Shown: positions 59,544-64,000 of the stretch, piece by piece
Layout of the letters: each line of letters begins with the position of its first letter
Numbering within the stretch: position 1 is the first letter of the stretch
Source: an uncultured Eubacteriales bacterium
GTDB lineage: Bacteria; Bacillota; Clostridia; Oscillospirales; CAG-272
DNA: 64,000 nucleotides
Assembly (NCBI GenBank): GCA_934446365.1
Contig: CAKSDZ010000007.1
Coordinates: 1-64,000, forward strand
Direction: 5' to 3'
Made by a program: the position numbers and the translations under genes
The notes under the pieces: generated by a model
The model's input: the letters and a program-made list of their open reading frames with translations, nothing else
Databases searched by the model: none
Told to the model about the DNA's origin: nothing

Positions 59544-60395
59544 ATGGCACCGATCACACCCAAGGCGCTCTCCGAGCGGGAGTTCACCAAAACCATACGC
59601 GGATACAGCATATCCGAGGTAGACGAATATATAGGCCGCATTGTAGAAAACTATTCGATTCTTTACAGGGAAAACATCGAGCTTGCACGTCGGCTTTCCG
59701 AAGCGACGGGAAGACTGGAAAATCTGAGTTCCGAAGAGGAGCTTGTCAAACAGACGCTTCAAACGGCAAAAAAAGCGGGCGACAAAATCATCGAGGAAGC
59801 CTATATCAAGGCGGACGACATTCTCGCGTCGATCAAATCGAGCTGCGATTCCATTCTGCGCAATTTCAGAGACAAAATCGAAGCACAGAAAACCGCGCTT
59901 GCCGATATCCAACAGAATATTCTCACCTTCAAAAACGAGCTTTTTGAAAAATACCGTCTTCATATCGAGCTGATCGAGCAGATCTCCCCCGTATACGAAT
60001 ATGAGGAGGAGCTTTCCCCCGACGAATATGTGGAGCGCGTCGTCACCAACCTGAAAAAAGAGGTCGCAGCCCAGTACGGAATCTCCCTTGATACCCTCAC
60101 TGCGCCGGACAATACCCAGACCAAGGTAGCGGAGGACACAAGCGAGCTGCCGCCGGCCACGCCGGAAGCGGAGCCTCCGATCGTCGAGGTACATGAGACG
60201 GCACCGCAAAAGACCGCTCCCGCCCCGAAAAAGAGGAAGCCGCGCGCCGTTCCGTCCGTCATGGAGCTACTTGACGAATATGAAGACCCTGAGGTGCTGC
60301 GCGAAGCCAAGGCCAAGCTGCCGCGCGCGCGGCAATTCATGCTCGACATCGACGGCGAAAATGAGAATGCCGAGCTTGTGCTCTCCGGCAAATAA
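59544..60395 (+). CDS. divIVA: DivIVA domain protein
   Basis: 283 residues from ATG 59544 behind GGAGAGG; ATG 59520 upstream has no site. The DivIVA N-terminus (MAPITPKALSEREFTKTIRGYSISEVDEYIGRIVENY, in parts) binds curved membrane, followed by a long coiled coil (about 40-160), then a Pro/Glu-rich linker and a basic stretch APKKRKPRAVPS before a helical end. It marks poles and septa. The tail is longer than in the model Bacillus protein. Confidence 0.9.
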   Translation: MAPITPKALSEREFTKTIRGYSISEVDEYIGRIVENYSILYRENIELARRLSEATGRLENLSSEEELVKQTLQTAKKAGDKIIEEAYIKADDILASIKSSCDSILRNFRDKIEAQKTALADIQQNILTFKNELFEKYRLHIELIEQISPVYEYEEELSPDEYVERVVTNLKKEVAAQYGISLDTLTAPDNTQTKVAEDTSELPPATPEAEPPIVEVHETAPQKTAPAPKKRKPRAVPSVMELLDEYEDPEVLREAKAKLPRARQFMLDIDGENENAELVLSGK

Positions 60396-60406
60396 AGGAG
60401 GGGCCC

Positions 60407-60952
60407 ATGGTTTTATGGATCATCGTCATTGCCGTTTCCGTCTTAATTGACCAAATCACAAAGATCGTTGCGGCCGGAAATATGGCTTTATATGAATCCG
60501 TTCCGCTGATAAAGGGCTTTTTCTCCTTTACGTATATTCACAATTACGGTGCCGCATGGGGAATTTTCAGCGAACACCGCTGGGTTTTCATTGTGATTAC
60601 GGGAATCGCAATCATCGTGCTCCCCATCATTCTATACCGATTCAGGAAGCTGCATTTTCTCTTCGGCTTTTCGATGTCCCTTATCATAGGCGGAGCAATC
60701 GGCAACATGATCGACCGTCTGTTTCGCGGCTATGTCATCGATTTCTTGGAGTTTACGTTCATCGATTTTCCCGTATTCAACGTCGCCGACATCTGTGTGA
60801 CGGTCGGAACGGTGCTCATGTTCATCTACATTGCGTTTATCGACAAAACGCTCTTTGCCGACAAAAAAGCCCCGAAACCAGAGGAAGCTACCGGAGAGGA
60901 AGTTCTGCCAAATGACGGAAACCATCAAAAAAGCGATACCGACGACAAATGA
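60407..60952 (+). CDS. lspA: Lipoprotein signal peptidase
   Basis: 181 residues, start behind AAAGGAGGGG. Four membrane spans; the catalytic Asp pair lies in GNMIDRLFRGYVIDFLEF and FNVADICVTVG. It cuts prolipoproteins after lipidation, such as those at 13488, 21635 and 49403. A charged cytoplasmic tail of about 40 residues is longer than usual, and its coding end overlaps rluD by 41 bases. Confidence 0.94.
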   Translation: MVLWIIVIAVSVLIDQITKIVAAGNMALYESVPLIKGFFSFTYIHNYGAAWGIFSEHRWVFIVITGIAIIVLPIILYRFRKLHFLFGFSMSLIIGGAIGNMIDRLFRGYVIDFLEFTFIDFPVFNVADICVTVGTVLMFIYIAFIDKTLFADKKAPKPEEATGEEVLPNDGNHQKSDTDDK

Positions 60953-61859
60953 AGACGCGGGCGTGCGCCTCGACGTTTTCCTTTCGGAAAAAGAACCCTC
61001 GCTCTCCCGCTCCCGGGTGCAGAAGCTGATTGAGGACGGCTGTGTGTTTGTCAACGGCAGGCTTACCGCATCAAAAAATTACAAGCTGCGGGAATCCGAT
61101 TATATTGAGATTGAATATCCCCTGCCCGCGCCATGCCGCGCCGAGGCAGAGGATATTCCTATTGATATCCGGTATGAGGATGAGGATATCATCGTCGTAA
61201 ATAAACCAAAAGGCATGGTTGTGCATCCCGCCGCCGGTCATTACACGGGGACACTCGTCTCCGCCCTGCTCCATCACTGCGGCGACAGCCTTTCCGGCAT
61301 CGGCGGCGTCCTCCGTCCGGGCATCGTGCACCGAATCGACAAGGATACAAGCGGCCTTATCGTCGCTGCCAAAAACGATGCGGCGCACCTTGCGCTTTCG
61401 GAGCAGCTCAAAGAACACAGGATTTCCCGCGTTTATCAGGCGATCGCCCTCGGGAAAATAGAAGAAAATTGCACGATCGACCTTCCGATCGGCCGTCATC
61501 CTACCGACCGAAAGAAAATGGCTGTGACGGACAAAAATTCCAAAAATGCCGTCACGCATGTGGAAATTCTCGAACGGTTCCCCTCCCTAACCTATGTGAA
61601 ATGCATCTTGGAAACCGGAAGAACCCATCAGATCCGCGTCCATCTCGCCCACGTCGGGCATCCGCTGCTCGGCGATGCCGTCTACGGAAGCATGAAGCAG
61701 CCGATGAATATACGGTACGGAAAATATACAGCCGGTCAGTGTCTTCATGCGGGCAAGCTGAGCCTGACACATCCGCGGACGGGAGAGCGCCTGCATTTTG
61801 AATGCGAGCTGCCGGACTATTTCAGGAATGTCCTCGCATTGTTGGAAGCCGGCAAATAA
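60912..61859 (+). CDS. rluD: RluD-family 23S rRNA pseudouridine synthase
   Basis: 315 residues from ATG 60912 behind GAGAGGAAG, inside the end of lspA. An S4 domain (DVFLSEKEPSLSRSRVQKLIEDG), the catalytic HRIDKDTSGL, VVNKPKGMVVHPA and the C-terminal GRTHQIRVHLAHVGHPLLGD. It modifies helix 69 or related sites of 23S rRNA. lspA-rluD order is common. Confidence 0.94.
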   Translation: MTETIKKAIPTTNEDAGVRLDVFLSEKEPSLSRSRVQKLIEDGCVFVNGRLTASKNYKLRESDYIEIEYPLPAPCRAEAEDIPIDIRYEDEDIIVVNKPKGMVVHPAAGHYTGTLVSALLHHCGDSLSGIGGVLRPGIVHRIDKDTSGLIVAAKNDAAHLALSEQLKEHRISRVYQAIALGKIEENCTIDLPIGRHPTDRKKMAVTDKNSKNAVTHVEILERFPSLTYVKCILETGRTHQIRVHLAHVGHPLLGDAVYGSMKQPMNIRYGKYTAGQCLHAGKLSLTHPRTGERLHFECELPDYFRNVLALLEAGK

Positions 61860-61884
61860 AAACCATCGGAAAGGTCATATCCGA

Positions 61885-62703
61885 ATGAAAAAATTTGAAA
61901 ACATTCTCCTTTTATCCGATATCGACGGAACGATCGCATGGAACAGCGAATATATCCCTCCGGAAAATATCGAGAAAATCTTATATTTCAAGGAAAACGG
62001 CGGACATTTCGCCTTTTCCTCCGGACGCAATCACAAGGATATTTACCGGATTTTGCCGAACCTCCGAGAGCTTGTGAGCGCTCCCTGCATCCTTTGCAAC
62101 GGAAGCTATCTTTATGACGCGGAAACCGAGGAAATCCTAAATCCCCGGTATCTCGACGAAAAAAACGCGGTGACGCTCCTGCATGAGATCAAAAGCAGCT
62201 TTCCGACGGTGGGCTTCCGCGTCACGGTACCGGACGGCTTCCTTGTTCCGGCGGGCGACGCCGTCATGATGCGCCAGCTCTCCGAATGGGGAATCGCGGA
62301 CATCGCAACCGTGCGCGAGCTTTCGGAATTTGACGGGAAAGAGTGGTTCAAAGCGGTGTTTGTTGCGGATGTCGCGACGCTTTCGGAAGTCGCGGCTTAC
62401 ATAGAAGCCCGGTATTCCGAGGTTTTCACGCTCACGCGTTCCAGTGAATTTTTGCTTGAGCTTCAGCCCCTCGGCGTATCCAAAAGCTTTCAGTTTCCTT
62501 TTCTGCGCTCCCGATATCAAAGCGCCACGCTATACGCCATCGGAGATTATGACAACGACGCCGAGATGCTCCGGCATGCGGACGTCGCGGCCTGCCCCGA
62601 AAACGCCTCCGAGGAAATCAAAAAAATCGCTGCGATTCACGTTTGTCACTGCAAGGACGGCGCACTCGCCGACCTCATCGAAAAAATCGACATGACGCTG
62701 TGA
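61885..62703 (+). CDS. HAD-IIB (Cof-type) phosphatase
   Basis: 272 residues from ATG 61885 behind GGAAAGG. HAD motif I LLSDIDGTI, motif II FSSGR, motif III with the conserved Lys (LGVSKSFQF) and motif IV AIGDYDNDAEMLRHAD. Such enzymes remove phosphate from sugars, flavins or other metabolites; which one cannot be read. It lies 25 bases after rluD and ends the operon. Confidence 0.88.
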   Translation: MKKFENILLLSDIDGTIAWNSEYIPPENIEKILYFKENGGHFAFSSGRNHKDIYRILPNLRELVSAPCILCNGSYLYDAETEEILNPRYLDEKNAVTLLHEIKSSFPTVGFRVTVPDGFLVPAGDAVMMRQLSEWGIADIATVRELSEFDGKEWFKAVFVADVATLSEVAAYIEARYSEVFTLTRSSEFLLELQPLGVSKSFQFPFLRSRYQSATLYAIGDYDNDAEMLRHADVAACPENASEEIKKIAAIHVCHCKDGALADLIEKIDMTL

Positions 62704-62776
62704 CAAGTGCGCAGAAAATCCGATTCTCCACGAAAACCAATTAAGAAGCTTCCCCTGAAATCCAATATAAAACCGC

Positions 62777-62813
62777 AAAAGGCGGAGCCGGCTCATCCGG
62801 CTCCGCCTTTTCA
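62777..62813. terminator. Terminator between HAD phosphatase and YitT genes
   Basis: AAAAGGCGGAGCCGG (62777-62791) pairs with CCGGCTCCGCCTTTT (62797-62811). It is symmetric and should work for both convergent genes. Confidence 0.9.
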
Positions 62814-62828
62814 TTTTAAGCCATTCAC

Positions 62829-63782
62829 CTATTCTTGCCGTTTCTCCTTGCCGCCGGATTTTTTCCCGCGCGTCCTCGGCTCGATTGCAACGTCCCCAAG
62901 CCCCTCCTTGAAGCCCTCTCCGATGGTTTCCGTCGCTTCCCCGAAAATCATAAAAGCCGCGGGATCGATTGTCCGCACCAGCGTTTTCAGCGAATAAATC
63001 TCATTTTTCTTCACCACGCATAAAATGACCTTCTTGCTCTCCTTCGTATACCAGCCCATTCCGTCGAGCACCGTGACCCCGCGCTCCAAATCCTTTGTCA
63101 GCGCGTCGGCAACCTTCTCATACTGCGCGGAAAAGATATACGCAAGCCGCGTTTTTTCAAAGCCTCCGGTCACGATCTCCAAGGCGTTCGACGACATAAA
63201 AATCGCGATAAACGAGAAGAAAATCGCAACATAGCTCCGCGTCGCAACCGCCGACACAATCACAACGGCAGCGTCGATGACGAGAATCAGCTTCGATGTC
63301 GGCAGTCTTCCGAATTTCAGCTTGATCAGCAGCGCCGCAAGGTCCGAGCCTCCCGTCGTATAGCCTCTGGCAAACATCAGTCCGACCGCCGCACCGACGA
63401 CGATGCCGCCGAAAATCGCATATAAAAGCGAGTTTTCCTCCGGATTCGGAAAGGCGGGCTTGAAGATTCCGAGCCACGCCGTCACATCGACAAATACGGA
63501 CGAAACGACAATTCCGATGATACCCTTAATGCTCGCACGGAAGCCGTAAAAATGCAGAAACAGCAGCACCAAAGGGACATTGATTACCAAAATCATCGTA
63601 CCGGTCGGAAGACCGTATAAAATATTCAATACTGTGGCAAGACCGCCGGCTCCGCCGATAAAAATTCCGCCCGGAACGAGAAACATATTGTACGCCATGC
63701 CGAAAAGAATCCCGCTCACAAAAAGAAATCCGATATCTGTCAGAATCTCTCTGCTCCTTTTTCTTTTATCCGTTTTTTCCAC
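62829..63782 (-). CDS. YitT family membrane protein
   Basis: 317 residues from a GTG at 63782, chosen because AAAGGAGG is eight bases upstream; the ORF extends further but without a site. Five or six membrane spans with the DUF161 signatures NMFLVPGGIFIGGAGGLATVLN and GLMFARGYTTGGSDLAALL, then the cytoplasmic DUF2179 domain (RGVTVLDGMGWYTKESKKVILCVV). A Lys/Arg-rich tail closes it. Function of the family is not established. Confidence 0.88.
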   Translation of the reverse strand: MEKTDKRKRSREILTDIGFLFVSGILFGMAYNMFLVPGGIFIGGAGGLATVLNILYGLPTGTMILVINVPLVLLFLHFYGFRASIKGIIGIVVSSVFVDVTAWLGIFKPAFPNPEENSLLYAIFGGIVVGAAVGLMFARGYTTGGSDLAALLIKLKFGRLPTSKLILVIDAAVVIVSAVATRSYVAIFFSFIAIFMSSNALEIVTGGFEKTRLAYIFSAQYEKVADALTKDLERGVTVLDGMGWYTKESKKVILCVVKKNEIYSLKTLVRTIDPAAFMIFGEATETIGEGFKEGLGDVAIEPRTRGKKSGGKEKRQE

Positions 63783-64000
63783 AATCACAACCTCCTTTGG
63801 AATAGCAAAACCGAACAATGAATATATTTTTATAGCAAGCACCGAATCCCCGCGTATCGGCAGACGATGCTTCATAAAGCTTTGCGCCGATTCGGAAACA
63901 GGAGAACGGCGCCCTCTTTTTTCACGCGCAGCCGTTCCTTGTTCAAGGAACCCCCGCGGTATTCACGCAAATTTACAGCCGGCAGCCGGCAGAATCGGGA
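63783..64000. other. Upstream region of the YitT gene to the window edge
   Basis: No coding sequence that I trust and no clear promoter boxes. A T-rich run at 63918-63924 and GC-rich inverted fragments near 63970-63990 are too weak to name. Confidence 0.4.

Noticed and set aside
1..64000. tRNA, rRNA, CRISPR, insertion sequences, prophage or attachment sites
   Set aside because: No cloverleaf, repeat-spacer array, transposase or integrase signature, or long direct or inverted repeat was seen.

Overview
The window looks like a chromosomal segment of a spore-forming Clostridia-type member of the Bacillota with roughly balanced base composition. The evidence is a spoIIAA-spoIIAB-sigF operon, a GerW (YtfJ) sporulation protein, an IspH-ribosomal protein S1 fusion, a dcw cluster that opens with mraZ and carries a PASTA-bearing PBP, SepF and DivIVA, IreB, and near-consensus sigma-A promoters with strong Shine-Dalgarno sites. 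MurE carries the DNPR motif of meso-diaminopimelate-adding enzymes. I see no rRNA, tRNA, CRISPR array, insertion sequence or prophage, so apart from the left end this is core genome.

Layout. 1-4.1 kb (minus): the end of an RHS/YD-repeat protein gene that runs off the window, plus a partner with a DNRLRE-like C-terminus. 4.2-6.7 kb (plus): an HTH regulator with a small companion, then the sigma-F module. 6.7-11.7 kb: a fructosamine kinase-like protein, an MFS transporter (minus), and a DUF1538 membrane protein coupled to a tandem P-II protein. 11.7-14.9 kb (minus): cytidine deaminase and phosphopentomutase, a DUF2807 lipoprotein and a ferritin-like protein. 14.9-21.5 kb (plus): ABC-F ATPase, BaiN-like flavoprotein, cmk, plsC and ispH-S1 in close or overlapping order. 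21.6-24.3 kb: a small lipoprotein and a GH3 beta-glucosidase (minus).

24.6-37.6 kb (plus) is the division and cell-wall (dcw) cluster: mraZ, rsmH, ftsL, PASTA-PBP, murE, murF, mraY, ftsW, murG, ftsQ/divIB, ftsZ. It lacks murD between mraY and ftsW, and lacks ftsA. A possible MraZ operator array sits just downstream of its promoter. 37.7-52.4 kb is almost entirely minus strand: a Cys/Asp-rich membrane protein, prfB, the conserved block M50 protease-scpA-scpB-DUF2953-gerW-dacF-pseudouridine synthase-GNAT-like protein, lon-engB, a TauE/SafE permease, a lipoprotein with an FKBP domain, and lexA with a TIM-barrel isomerase. 52.6-63.9 kb: an M14 peptidase, IreB, an unknown charged protein, then queA-miaA-HlyD-like-yggS, sepF-divIVA-lspA-rluD-HAD phosphatase, and a YitT membrane protein.

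Several genes act together. MurE, MurF, MraY and MurG make lipid II; FtsW and the PBP polymerise it; FtsL, FtsQ, FtsZ, SepF and DivIVA organise the septum; DacF trims the peptides; ScpA and ScpB condense the chromosome; SpoIIAA, SpoIIAB and sigma-F start the forespore programme.

The best candidates for undescribed biology are the DUF1538/tandem P-II transporter-sensor pair with its structured leader, a possible Shine-Dalgarno-masking pseudoknot in front of lon, alternative pairings in the dacF leader, the RHS/DNRLRE pair with a cysteine-rich insert, and the Cys/Asp-tailed membrane protein beside ftsZ. All annotation here is by reading the sequence; no database search was run.
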